A stretch of DNA of 21,360 nucleotides, from NCBI GenBank assembly GCA_037176905.1, contig JBBBWG010003460.1, forward strand, positions 2,015 to 23,374, given 5' to 3'. This document shows, piece after piece, positions 1-9,854 of the stretch. A program made the position numbers and the translations under genes. Each line of letters starts with the position of its first letter. Within the stretch, counting starts at the first letter, position 1. The stretch is from Azolla pinnata (lineage: Eukaryota; Streptophyta; Polypodiopsida; Salviniales; Salviniaceae). The notes below the pieces were generated by a model. That model was given only the letters and a program-made list of their open reading frames with translations, made no database searches and was not told where the DNA came from.

Positions 1-118
1 TAATTATTAGTAATGCTATATAAGTAATAATATTATAATTATAATTATTAGTAATGCTATATAAGTAATAATATTATAATTATAATTATTAGTAATGCTA
101 TATAAGTAATAATATTAT
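1..118. repeat. 41-bp AT-rich tandem repeat, about 2.9 copies
   Basis: The motif TTATTAGTAATGCTATATAA recurs at an exact 41-bp period (its first G falls at 10, 51 and 92). Copies are nearly identical. The array begins at the window edge, so it may extend to the left. It is followed to about 210 by non-periodic ATT/ATA-rich sequence. No coding signal. Confidence 0.9.
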
Positions 119-740
119 CATTATAATAGTAATAATAATTATTATTATTGATATATTAAACATAATTATCAGTATTATATTAATAATGATGGTGATGATG
201 ATAATAATAAACTGGAAGAACAAACAAATTATTAAAAAATGAGGAAAGCTAAAAAAAAACCACAAAAAAAAAGAAGAAAAACGATCCTTTCTTATTTGTA
301 TTTTTCTTTTAACAAAAACGCCAAAAAAAGCGAGACGCCCAAAAAAAGGCGGGGCGCTTTTTTGTTTCATTTATATTTCGGGTTTTTTAATTTAATCTCC
401 GCGCAGAAAAAAAGCAGAGCGGAAAATAAAAAACAGAAACCAAACAAAAAAAACAAAGCGTTGCTTTTTCTCTTCTGCCCCCTTTTTTTATCCTTTTTCT
501 GTCGCCTTTATTTATTTTTACTCATTTCCTTCTTACTCTTTTTCTTTTCTTCCTTTTGGGGGCTACTAATTATGGGCGTATTAAGCTAAGATTAGTCGTA
601 GGTTCAAAAACCCTCTTCTTCTTCTTCTTCTTCTTCTTCTTCCAATGGGAACTTCTACAAATCTTTACTTCCAATCCATGACCAGTTTTTCACACAAACA
701 GGGAAGTGTTTCCATGATTGTGTCCGTGTTCCACAACTAA
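119..740. other. Low-complexity AT- and purine/pyrimidine-rich region, no gene seen
   Basis: The stretch holds ATT/ATA runs, then A-rich (240-460) and T/C-rich (460-560) sequence. An open frame across 239-589 is almost all Lys, Phe and Leu and reflects base composition. A (CTT)n microsatellite of about 30 bp lies at 613-643. Nothing gene-like was recognised. Confidence 0.7.
613..643. repeat. (CTT)n microsatellite
   Basis: About ten uninterrupted CTT units. Confidence 0.95.
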
Positions 741-1146
741 TCAATTCGATTTGCAACTCATTTGAATCGCAGGGCAATCAAATTCTGCTGTAAGAAATTG
801 CGAGATTATTACGATTCACAGCTCCAAATTTGGGGAGAGCCCATCATACCAAATCCATCAGCTTCCTCTCTCTATAAGCAACTCAAGAACACTGTCTAAT
901 ATGTGTGTGAGGATCTTCCCATCCTCATGCCATTCCAGGATTGTGGAGTCAATTTGATTTGCAACTCATTTGAATCGCAGGGCAATCCAATTCTGCTGTA
1001 AAAAATTGCGAGATTATTACGATTCACAGCTCCAAATTTGGAGAGAGCCCATACCAAATCCATCAGCTTCCTCTCTCTGTAAGCAACTCAAGAAGAACAC
1101 ACTGTGTAATATGCGTGTAAGGATCTTCACATCCTCATGCCATTCT
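741..1146. repeat. 208-bp tandem duplication, two copies
   Basis: Copy 1 (741 to about 935) and copy 2 (949 to about 1146) share long identical blocks, for example GATTTGCAACTCATTTGAAT and GAGATTATTACGATTCACAG. They differ by scattered substitutions and small indels. No conserved reading frame is kept between copies, so this is a non-coding duplication or an old transposon fragment. Confidence 0.9.
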
Positions 1147-1149
1147 CAT

Positions 1150-1400
1150 CAAAAAAATTTCAATTTACTTTTATGCATATTACATAATGGTAAAACCTCT
1201 TTCATAATGAAATTTACTTCCCAAAACCTCTTATGAAAGCACATTATGAAAGAAGCCTCATGTGCATAGAAGCATAAACACCATTGGGAAGTAAAAAAAT
1301 TTCAATTTACTTCTATGCACATGAGGAGTAATGTGCACAAGAGGTGTTTTCTCATTGTGAAAGAAGCATTTTGGCCAAAACCTCTTTCATAATGGTAAAA
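1150..1400. mobile_element. Fold-back, MITE-like repeat cluster
   Basis: The region is made of nested inverted and direct repeats. One perfect inverted pair of 17 bp lies at 1256-1272 and 1310-1326. A second pair (AATTTACTTCCCAA near 1210 and its complement near 1274) nests around it. CCTCTTTCATAATG occurs directly at about 1196 and 1381 and inverted near 1243. This looks like a decayed fold-back or MITE element. No terminal inverted repeats with clear target duplications could be delimited, so the family is not assigned. Confidence 0.5.
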
Positions 1401-2045
1401 CACTGTATGATTGATCATGCACATGGCATGTGCATTTTCCATACAATTCTTTCAGTTCCGGATGCTAGATTTGAGGCACACATTTATGTAGAAAACTAAA
1501 TCAACTTGAAATGTTGGGACAATGAGATTCATCTCACCATACAAAGTCTTCATATCCTAGTTTAACATCGAGACGCGACAGGATTTAGATCCCTCTCCAT
1601 ACAATGGATACTTCCCAATATCTTCCACCTTTTCCATGCATAACTCCTCCTGGCATAGTGGCTTTATGGGTATCGATAGAGGAAGCAAAATACAACAAGA
1701 CAATTTCATACTAACAGACCACCAATATGTACGCACAAAACCAATTTCTGTTACTTTGAAAGTGCAAATGATTTTAAAGATGTATGCAAAGGTCACCATC
1801 TTACTGAGTTCATTCGTCTATCTAGAGGTATGAAGCTTTTCGTATAACAAGAAGACCAAGTAACCCCAAAACTATAGCCTTGAGCCCCGTGGATTCAGTC
1901 CCGTTCAAACTGCGCAGGTATGATGGGATTCTTCATTTGGACAGTTAGTGCCAGGTCTCGGATCTTGATCTCAGGTTATTGAATGTGCTATATTTTGGCC
2001 AGTGGCAGAGGCAGAAAAGACCATCATCATCATCCATTAGTTCTT
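1401..2045. other. Region 3' of CSN8 on the minus strand
   Basis: No gene is seen. A 19-bp palindrome (9-bp arms, 1-nt centre) lies at 1417-1435. The part next to 2046 should contain the CSN8 3' UTR and its poly(A) site. No strong AATAAA was found on the minus strand just below the stop, which is common in plants. Confidence 0.5.
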
Positions 2046-5000
2046 TCAGTGTTCGAGATGGAAGACATACTCCGTCAAGTTCTGAAGCTTGCTAGAATCT
2101 AGCTTCTGAGCTGCTATAAAGGTTGCAGGCTGACAAATGAGCATGTTAGAAACAGGATCTACGGTCCACCCTGCTTGACTGGTGCCTGTAGCATTTATGA
2201 AATAAAGAAACACGTTTACTTCATTCTTTAGATCCCAAAATACAGATAACTTTCATGCCAAAGGTCTTGCACTAGTAAACTCACATTTCACGGTCTCGGC
2301 CTCTGTTAACCCAAGAAACTTTGATGCATCACCGACACTTATCGTTGAGTATGCAGTTGACAACAACTTCAAATTTTTCCTCAGGTACTCCTCTGTAATT
2401 CAAGAACGCAAAAATAGGAAGTTAAAACGTTGTACGGAAGCTTCTCGTACATTCTGCTGAAATTTGAAATTCTTTAAATATTTCTCTTAAACATGGAAAT
2501 TAGATGAAACATAATTTCTTTATACTATTCTCCCAAACCTGCAAATGACGAATAAGCAACAATTCCGCAAAACAAAAACACTGGAATTACACCATTCCCA
2601 GATGAGAGTTGAGTATGATCACAAGTATTCTGAAACACATAGATCTTTGCAAACGAACAGTGACATGAAACCATCAATGAGAGAACTTCTGGAGATCTGG
2701 TTTCAACACTAAATTTTCCAAGTAAATGAACTTTGGAAACTTTATTGGTCTCCCACCAAAAGTAGGACCATTGAAGATTCTCTGAATAGAAAGCCAATCT
2801 CTTACCTTTTTCTGAAAACTGCACTTGTTCTTAAATCAATCTCATGGGTACCCTCTCAGAACCTCTGACACTCAATTCAATTATCACATAGAAACGTTCC
2901 ACAGACATGGTCACTATTACTCATCTTACCGACTCTAAAATCAAAAAATATTATCACATTTAGAAGCGTCAAAACAGTACAGCCAGTTCTATGAGATAAC
3001 ATGTGTTGCCTTATTTGGTGAAATGAATGCATGTACGAGAAGATAGCAACCTGGTACACAACAACGTTTCATCACTTCTACAAGGTGTAAAATAATACCA
3101 GAATGTGCTTACTGTAAACGGTATATACCCACCGCATGGCACAAATAAGAAATGCCAATGGAAATAGAGTCATTGACCGCATGGTAGTTTCCAAACGTAT
3201 CGAGCACTGGTAACACTTATTATGTGATGAAGGCCCAGAAACATGGTTATGCACTGGTATCCCTTGTGAAAATGACATTCTGGAGCATAGAGCCCTATGT
3301 CACAAGAACCCTATATGTTGAACCAAGTCCTGACTCAATGGTGATGGCGACATATTATATGCAACATTGTTTCTGAAAAGCATACAACTAAAGACTACAA
3401 GGTCATCTCCTACAACATGCATCTCAAAAGACGCAATATAGTTTTTGAAGATCTGACTACCTATTACTGAGTGTGAAACCATTTGTTTTCATGCCATATA
3501 GAACATTCTCATGTTGTTTCTAGTTCTGACTCCACTTGGATTCATTGTGCTGAAGGAGAGAAGCTCGAGGTAAAGATCTTGGAGATGCTCAATTAGAATT
3601 GTGAAAGTCTGAAAATTAACACCAGGATTCTAGAGAACAGGATTTTGTTCTTACTCTAGTGAACTAACTACTAAAATATCATAATCACAGCCTAGCATCC
3701 AAATAATGAGTTTGCCCAGAATGAGTAGGAAGAAAGCCTTAAGGCTGCATACCATTATCCAATCTGACTTGGGAGCAGCATTACTACTAGACTCATTTCG
3801 TTCATCACACGTGGGACACGCCATTAGATAGGTATTCAATATAGAATTGGCGACTAAGGGAGTGTGCCCAGTTTGGTATTCCCATGCGACTGTCAGTTTG
3901 GTACTTCCTTGTCAGAAGTCCAATGTGACTATCAGTTTGGTACTGCCCATATGATAGCTCCATGTTTCTTTTCAGAATCGAAACTGTTTGTTGGGCCTCT
4001 CTATATGGTGGAAAGCCTTTGGCTCCACAGGGAGTGAAATAGCTGAGCCTGAATAGATTTATTTGATTAATAGATCAGCTAATAGGTTGATTGGCCATTT
4101 GGGTTGTTTGATGGTGTCATAGCTGAAGTTCAAAAGCCAATGTTGATTCTGACAATAAGAGAACAAGAAGACAAGATTACAAGCCGAAGACTGGAAGTAT
4201 CTTACACCTTGTGTCTCTTGAGCTTCAACCATAATTGTTTGACGAAAATTGTTCAAAAATACAATGCCTCGTCCTTATATAATGACGGTCAATTCTTTCA
4301 TTCTCACCACTTTGCCCTCATGCATGATTGCCAATTTGGTAATTATGCAATAGTCTAGTTGTTATGCCCAAAGACTCAATAACTAGAGGTCATTGGTTCA
4401 TATCTTAATAGTAATACTAACCGTTTGTGTATGTTAGCAGGTGGCTAGGACATTTCGTGATTGACTTTTAATTCAATTTGATGATTTATTTCATATACGT
4501 ACACCATGGATTTTTTGTGTTGTTTCAAACCATGGTCTCTCATCCCAATTTTCAAGAGGTACATACCTACCTATGAAGAAATCAAATCATCATATAATAG
4601 GTATGTTACAAGCATCACCAATGCGCCAGGAATATAGAGGTACACGGTTTAAATATTTTCTTTAAAAAATACATTATTTTGTGCTCGGTCATAACAGACG
4701 CACATTCTTGCCCTCGGGGTATGTTTACCAAAGGTCAAATGACACCACATCAGCAGATGTCTTGCATTGGTACATCAAATTCTTCTTGTTGTAATTGTAG
4801 ATAAGCCAGATCCTTGTCATTAATCCTTAGATTTTCAATTCAATATTGTTTCTTGAATTTGGTCTTTGACAATTCCTGACATTGATGAGCTCGCACCATT
4901 GGTTTGAGGGAGATTCACAAAAACAAACCTTTTTCACAGGGGGAGTTGTGTTGTGGTCATCTCCAAACGTCATGTCAGCTGAATGAAACCCAGCAATTAA

Positions 5001-6709
5001 GTTCATCAAGAGCACATGTAGGTGACTTTGTCAGTCTCTTCTGTATGGAAATATTGCAAATACCTGGCCCTCTTCCATGCTCAACCCCTTTAAGTCCGTT
5101 AGCAATTGATGTCCATGTCGTCAGAAAGTTCTCGTGACATGCTATGGCGCACCAAAAATGCTCTTCATATAGGCTATATTATGTCGCTACTACCATTGGA
5201 TCCCCTTACATTCTTTAGAAAGTCTACAGCTATTCAGTGGAATACTGTGAGTTCAAAAACATGCTGGAAAGCATGTACACAGGCCAAACAAAGAACTAAA
5301 GTTAAAAAGGAAGAGACACCCTTGCAGAAAGGAAAGTAACAGAATTTTCAGATTTGACTAAACCAATCGTACACATCAAGTTCGTTCAAAATGGTTATAC
5401 AAGAAGAATTTGTAGTTCAAGCATAATTGACCTTAAGGAGAAATGCTGTAGGCCTTGCATGGACATTTGGTTTTTTATCCTTCCAATTTCTGTTGCACAA
5501 AACTCTCATAATAGGGTTCTACACTAAATGGGCAAGTCAGAAATATGTCAATGTTTTCCTCCCACTATCAGTGATACTTAATGAACGGTACTTCAGACAT
5601 AACTCACAATGCATGTGAACAATCAAAGTGCAAACGATACAATTGAGAACTTGTAACTAACCTCCAAATGCTGTTATGATTCTTTGCACATAAGGGCTCC
5701 AAGTAAAGCTGCGAAGTGCATCGTGAACACCAGCATAATTGTATGTCCACAGGCATTGCCCTATTTTCCATACAGCGCCTACTTCAGGACAGTTCTGTTT
5801 CACAGTCGAAGGTATTCGTTTCCACAAAAATCTAGCATTGTTCCTGTTGTATGAACAGAGAAATAAAGGCACCATTCATTACATGAGTGGAGTGAGGCCT
5901 ACAAAATATATATCATCTCCAAGTTGTGTTGACACAGCAAAGTTAACGAGAGATAATGTAGTCATTGCTGTTCCCTGAAATACGAGATCTCCGAGAGAGT
6001 GGATAGATTCACGGATAACTTACAGATCCGACACATAGATCAATCCAAGTAGATGGATGGCATAAGGCCAGTCATCGGGCTTCTCCGACCCCCTAGCAAC
6101 GAGCTGCAAGGACGGAAAACGTTTCAGAAAAAAGAGTGTTTACACAATCAAACTGGATGTGGAACCACAAAGGCAACGCTTTTTACACTGGAAAGAGGTC
6201 TCTAGAAGACTATAGATACGTAAAACGAGCGGCACGCCTCAGATGAAGGAAATTCCGTGCAGTGGAATTCGAGAGCCGGACAGGAAACAAAAAGAAAACG
6301 AAGCGAACAAAAACGCCGTAAACAGAAGGTTCATAAGGATTCGACGGTGGAGTTACGGAAAGAAAGACGGGGGCTGAGCAGTAGCGGAAAGATGGAAACT
6401 GTGCAAAAGACGGCCGTAGCAGGCATACGAGAAACGGTGGAAAGGCAAGAAACGGGAGATGTACATGCGAAACGGGAAGAAGAAAATGAGGATTACCAGG
6501 AGCAGCAATGGAGTCCACACACGCAGACGCAGACACAGTGAGAGAGAGAGGGAGGGAGAGGGAGAGGGAGAGAGGGAGGGGGAGTTTCCAGAGATGTGGA
6601 TGGAGACGATTACCTGGAGCTCGAGGGAGTCGCAGAGGTCGGGGAGGTCGGAGAAGCGCGAGGAGTCGATGGCGTCTCGCACTGTGGACAAGTCTGCAGA
6701 GAACGCCAT
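2046..6709 (-). CDS. CSN8: COP9 signalosome complex subunit 8 (five exons, complete)
   Basis: This is the smallest PCI-type subunit of the COP9 signalosome, the nuclear/cytosolic complex that removes NEDD8/RUB from cullins and controls CRL ubiquitin ligases. Exons on the minus strand are 6709-6614, 6103-6024, 5843-5662, 2392-2285 and 2185-2046. All introns are GT-AG and phases close exactly, giving 201 aa and a TGA; I recall plant CSN8 as about 197 aa. Diagnostic segments are DDWPYAIHLLG (42-52), ARFLWKRIP (62-70), the IGQ-LWT-YAGV block in exon 3, AYSTIS (133-138), FLGLT (145-149), GWTVD (161-165) and the C-terminal LTEYVFHLEH (192-201). The helical half is followed by the winged-helix part of the PCI/CSN8 fold. 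The start is the first ATG matching the plant N-terminus (MAFSADLSTVRDAIDSSRF). One oddity is that the usually Lys-rich segment after residue 170 reads MLICQPATFIAAQKLD. No stops or frameshifts were seen, so it looks functional. Confidence 0.95.
2393..5661 (-). other. CSN8 intron 3, 3.27 kb
   Basis: Donor GTTAGT at 5661 and acceptor TTACAG at 2393 bound this intron; the phase is 1. It is far longer than its siblings (510, 180 and 99 bp). Open frames inside it (for example 2525-2824 minus) match no family I recognise and lack consistent exon structure. It contains a short repeat of CAGTTTGGTA at about 3870, 3893 and 3932, and a possible SINE near 4351. The remainder is AT-rich unique-looking sequence, probably old transposon debris. 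Confidence 0.8.
4345..4440 (+). mobile_element. Possible tRNA-derived SINE remnant
   Basis: TAGTCTAGTTGTTATG at 4351 resembles an RNA polymerase III A box. GGTTCATATCT at 4395 resembles a degenerate B box, at roughly tRNA-like spacing. The segment does not fold into an intact tRNA, and no clean poly(A) tail or target duplication was found. The call is tentative. Confidence 0.3.
6104..6613 (-). other. CSN8 intron 1 with GA-rich microsatellite
   Basis: The donor GTAATC at 6613 follows codon 32 and the acceptor TTGCAG ends at 6104; the phase is 0. A (GA)n/(GGGA)n tract lies at about 6539-6587, close to the donor. On the CSN8 strand this is a pyrimidine-rich (TC)n tract. Open frames crossing it are compositional. 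Confidence 0.85.
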
Positions 6710-8335
6710 AGCTGCAGGAATTCGGAGCTCGTGTGGTGTTGTTGTTGTTGCTGCTGCTGTTGTATGTATATGCGGAAGAAGGAAATGGTTACTCTGAGTA
6801 TGAACAAAGATTCCAGAAGTCCAAGTAAAGATTCCAGAAGTCGAAGCAAAGATTCCAGAAGTTTCAGAAAGCTGAACTAAAACCAGCTAGAGCCATATCG
6901 ATCGATTACATAGCTATAGGAATCAAAGCTCTTGTGTTGTTGTCGTTGTTGTTGTTGCTATTGTATATGCGGAAGAAGGAAATGGTTACTCTGAGTACGA
7001 ACAAAGATTCCAGAAGTCGAAGTAAAGATTCCAAAAGTTCTAGAAAACTGAACTAAAACCAGCTAGAGCCATACCGATCGATTACATAGCTATAGGAATC
7101 AAAGCTCGTGTGTTGTTGTTTTTGTTGTTGTTGCTGCTGTATATGCGGAAGAAGGAAATGGTTACTCTGAGTATGAACAAAGATTCCAGAAGTCGAAGTA
7201 AAGATTCCAGAAGTTTCAGAAAGCTGAACTAAAACCAGCTAGAGCCATACCGATCGATTACATAGCTATGGGAATCAAAGCTCGTGTGATGTTGTTGTTG
7301 TTGTTGTTGTTGTTGCTGCTGCTGTATATGCGGAAGAAGGAAATGGTTACTCTGAGTACGAACAAAGATTCCAGAAGTCGAAGTAAAGATTCCAAAAGTT
7401 TCAGAAAACTGAACGAAAACCAGCTAGAGCCATATCGATCGATTACATAGCTATAGGAATCAAAGCTTGTGTGTTGTTGTTGTTGTTGTTGTTGCTATTG
7501 TATATGCGGAAGAAGGAAATGGTTACTCTGAGTACGAACAAAGATTCCAGAAGTCGAAGTAAAGATTCCAAAAGTTCTAGAAAACTGAACTAAAACCAGC
7601 TAGAGCCATACCGATCGATTACATAGCTATAGGAATCAAAGCTCGTGTGTTGTTGTTGTTGTTGTTGTATATGCGGAGGAAGGAAATGATTACTATGAGT
7701 ATGAACAAAGATTCCAGAAGCTGGAGGCAGAAACCTGCAATTTTGCAGTTCACAAAACGGAACCTGAACTAGCTAGAGCTATATCAATCGATTGCATAAC
7801 CACAACCAGCTAGAGGCAAACTGATCGATTACATAGCTACAGGAGTCGAAGCTCTGTGTTGCTTGCTGCTGTAAATGTCGAAAGTATGATCAAGATTATA
7901 GAAGCCGGAGCCAAAAATCTGTTCAGTACATTTCTTCTGTAGTTTTGTAGCTCAAAAAAATTGAAATTGGAGCCAACTAGAGCCAGACTAATTGATTGTA
8001 GAAGTGAAGGAATCGAAGCTCGTGTGTGTTGTTATTGTTGTTGCTGTTGTATATGCGGAAGAAATGGTTACACTAAACAAGATTCCAGAAGTCAGAGTAA
8101 AAAAGGAATCATGTTTAGTACATTTCTTCTGCAGCGTTGTCGTTCAGAAAATTGAACCACAACCAACCAGAGCCAGATCGATCGATTATGTAGTTGCAGG
8201 AATCAAAGCTCATGTGTGTTGTTGTTATTGTATATGCAGAAGCCAGAAACTTGTTCGTACATTTCTTCTAAAGTTTTGGAGTTCAAAAAACTGAATCGAA
8301 ACCAGCCATAGCCACACCGATCGATTTGTTGCCAA
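6707..8335 (-). repeat. Tandem array of ~176-210 bp units seeded at the CSN8 start codon
   Basis: The anchor CATAGCT followed by AGGAAT and AAGCTCGTGTG recurs at 6707, 6909, 7085, 7261, 7446, 7622 and 7832. Diverged copies sit near 8004 and 8189, and a remnant ends near 8330. Spacings are about 202, 176, 176, 185, 176, 210, 172 and 185 bp. Each unit has a (TTG)n run, TATATGCGGAAGAAGGAAAT, 18-bp subrepeats with GATTCCAGAAGT, then CCAGCTAGAGCCATA and ATCGATCGATTA. The first anchor includes the CSN8 initiation codon (CAT at 6707-6709), so the unit overlaps the CSN8 leader. Copies decay with distance from the gene. Confidence 0.9.
6734..6762 (-). promoter_or_regulatory. (CAA)n-like leader tract upstream of the CSN8 ATG
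   Basis: On the CSN8 strand a CAA/CAG-rich run lies about 25-55 nt upstream of the start codon. It is repeated in every array unit as (CAA)5-10. Such tracts are usually unstructured in RNA. The transcription start is unknown, so leader membership is inferred. Confidence 0.45.
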
Positions 8336-9040
8336 ATAAGTGATAAGTGCCTCTCCAATAAAACAATAAAATTTAAAGATAAGTGCCCCAATGAAGTTAC
8401 AATATGAGCAACTAATCGAAAGAAAAGAAAATCTTAGAAATGAAGTAGATATATCTGGCTATATCTGGCCGATGCCAAGGCTTACGTCTGGGATTGTTTC
8501 CGAGCTCATATAGCCAAGCCCATGTCTGCCATCTTGCATTCATATTGTGACCATGTGCTATAATATATACGAGAAGATTCCAACAAAATGCCTAACAAAA
8601 TTATAAATTACATTTTAACATCACAAATTAATGCCTGGTTTTAAAAAATTAGCACGTGATTGGTTGATTAACAACAAGTCAAATTTAATTGTGCACCCAA
8701 TGAACATCAAATTAACTAATTGATTAATGCTCACTTACTCGATTAATACAAAAGTAACGTGTTAATCGATTAATTAGATTTGAAAATTACCAGCTTCTGT
8801 TAATTGGATATAGTAAGGGACTCGATTCAGATCAATTAGCGGGAAGCGATCAAGAATAAAGCCAATCCTAGCGGAATGGATTGGGTGTTAATTTTTAGCG
8901 GAAGATAAGATTAGTCGTTAATTTGTAATTTCTAGTTTTTTTAGCGAGCATTTCTAAACTGTAATTTATAAGTTTGTCAGGCGTTTTTCTGGTAAATCTC
9001 CCAATGCATATATAACGTTTGGCCAATCGACTTAGGATTA
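8336..9040. other. AT-rich upstream region between divergent CSN8 and gene 2
   Basis: No coding exons were recognised. The stretch 8690-8790 is rich in near-palindromic ATTGATTAAT and TCGATTAAT motifs. A TATATAA sequence lies at 9009-9015 and could be a TATA box for gene 2. Confidence 0.5.
9009..9015 (+). promoter_or_regulatory. Candidate TATA box of gene 2
   Basis: TATATAA sits just before the first telobox (TTAGGGTTT at about 9036). If it is used, transcription would begin near 9040 and the whole 16-bp satellite would be in the leader. This is inferred only from the motif and its position. Confidence 0.3.
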
Positions 9041-9050
9041 GGGTTTCACA

Positions 9051-9423
9051 GAAGCATGAGGGCTTGGAGAAATTAGGGTTTGGAGCAATTAGGGTTTGGA
9101 GAAATCAGGGTTTGGAGAAAATAGGGTTTGGAGCAATTAGGGTTTTGGAGAAATTAGGGTTTGGAGAAATCAGGGTTTGGAGCAATTAGGGTTTGGAGAA
9201 ATTAGGATTTGGAGCAATTAGGGTTTGGAGAAATTAGGGTTTGGAGAAATTAGGGTTTGGAGCCATTAGGGTTTGGAGCAATTAGGGTTTGGAGCAATTA
9301 GGGTTTGCAGCAATTCCGGTTTGGAGAAATTAGGGTTTGGAGCAATTAGGGCTTGGAGAAATTAGGGTTTGGAGAAATTAGGGTTTGGAGCAATTAGGGT
9401 TTGGAGAAATTAGGGTTTGAAGC
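9051..9423 (+). repeat. 16-bp telobox-like minisatellite, about 23 units
   Basis: The unit is ATTAGGGTTTGGAGAA, alternating irregularly with ATTAGGGTTTGGAGCA. It is repeated almost without interruption, with a few base changes (ATCAGGG, AGGATTT, TTCCGGTTT) and one extra T. Each unit holds TTAGGGTTT, the complement of the plant telobox AAACCCTAA. It ends about 430 bp before the gene 2 ATG. Confidence 0.95.
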
Positions 9424-9817
9424 CTAGTAAGAAGAGAGTCCAGGGGCATTTTGGGGAATTAACAGAAACCTTCTCCATCTCTGCGGATTAGGGTTTCGCA
9501 GAAGCAGCGGATTAGGGTTTCCGGCAAGCTTCCCTGCGTCGCAGAATCGGCCTCGATCCCGTTCCTGAGCCTTCTTCTTCTTCTTCGTCGTCGTCGTCGT
9601 CTTCTTCTGGGCGATTGCGGCCCCAGTTTTCTTTGATTTCTCGTCTTCTGCCTGCCACGCGAGGGTTTTCCTGCTCTCTCGCGCCGATCAGCAAGAAATC
9701 TGGGTTTGCTGTGGAGCGAACACAGGATCGGAGGAAGAGAAGGGATCGATCGGCATCGCTTTGAAACTCCGTCGGAGGAGACGCATATCGAGTCTACGGA
9801 GCGAGGGCGAGCAGCGA

Positions 9818-9851
<34 letters not shown>

Positions 9852-9854
9852 CTC
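9424..9854 (+). promoter_or_regulatory. Probable promoter/5' leader of gene 2 with teloboxes, CTT/GTC and GA tracts
   Basis: Two further TTAGGGTTT teloboxes lie at about 9487 and 9511. A (CTT)n(CGT)n(CTT)n tract follows at about 9571-9608 and a (GA)n tract at 9820-9849. The (GA)n tract ends five bases before the ATG. No ATG occurs between 9430 and 9855, which is consistent with a leader free of upstream start codons. GC content is clearly above the surrounding sequence. Confidence 0.6.
9820..9849 (+). repeat. (GA)n microsatellite next to the start codon
   Basis: About 14-15 GA units end five bases before the gene 2 ATG. (GA)n tracts in plant leaders can be bound by BASIC PENTACYSTEINE proteins; any such role here is inference. 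Confidence 0.9.

Noticed and set aside
239..589. 116-aa Lys/Phe-rich frame
   Set aside because: Pure A-rich then T-rich composition.
2525..2824. 99-aa minus-strand frame in CSN8 intron 3 as an extra exon
   Set aside because: CSN8 is complete without it; inserting it would interrupt a conserved region, and it matches no family I know.
4345..4440. Functional tRNA gene
   Set aside because: Box-like motifs are degenerate and no acceptor or anticodon stem can be formed; kept only as a weak SINE candidate.
6210..6541. Frames through CSN8 intron 1 rich in Arg/Glu or Ser/Leu
   Set aside because: They read the GA microsatellite and intron sequence; CSN8 exon joins exclude them.
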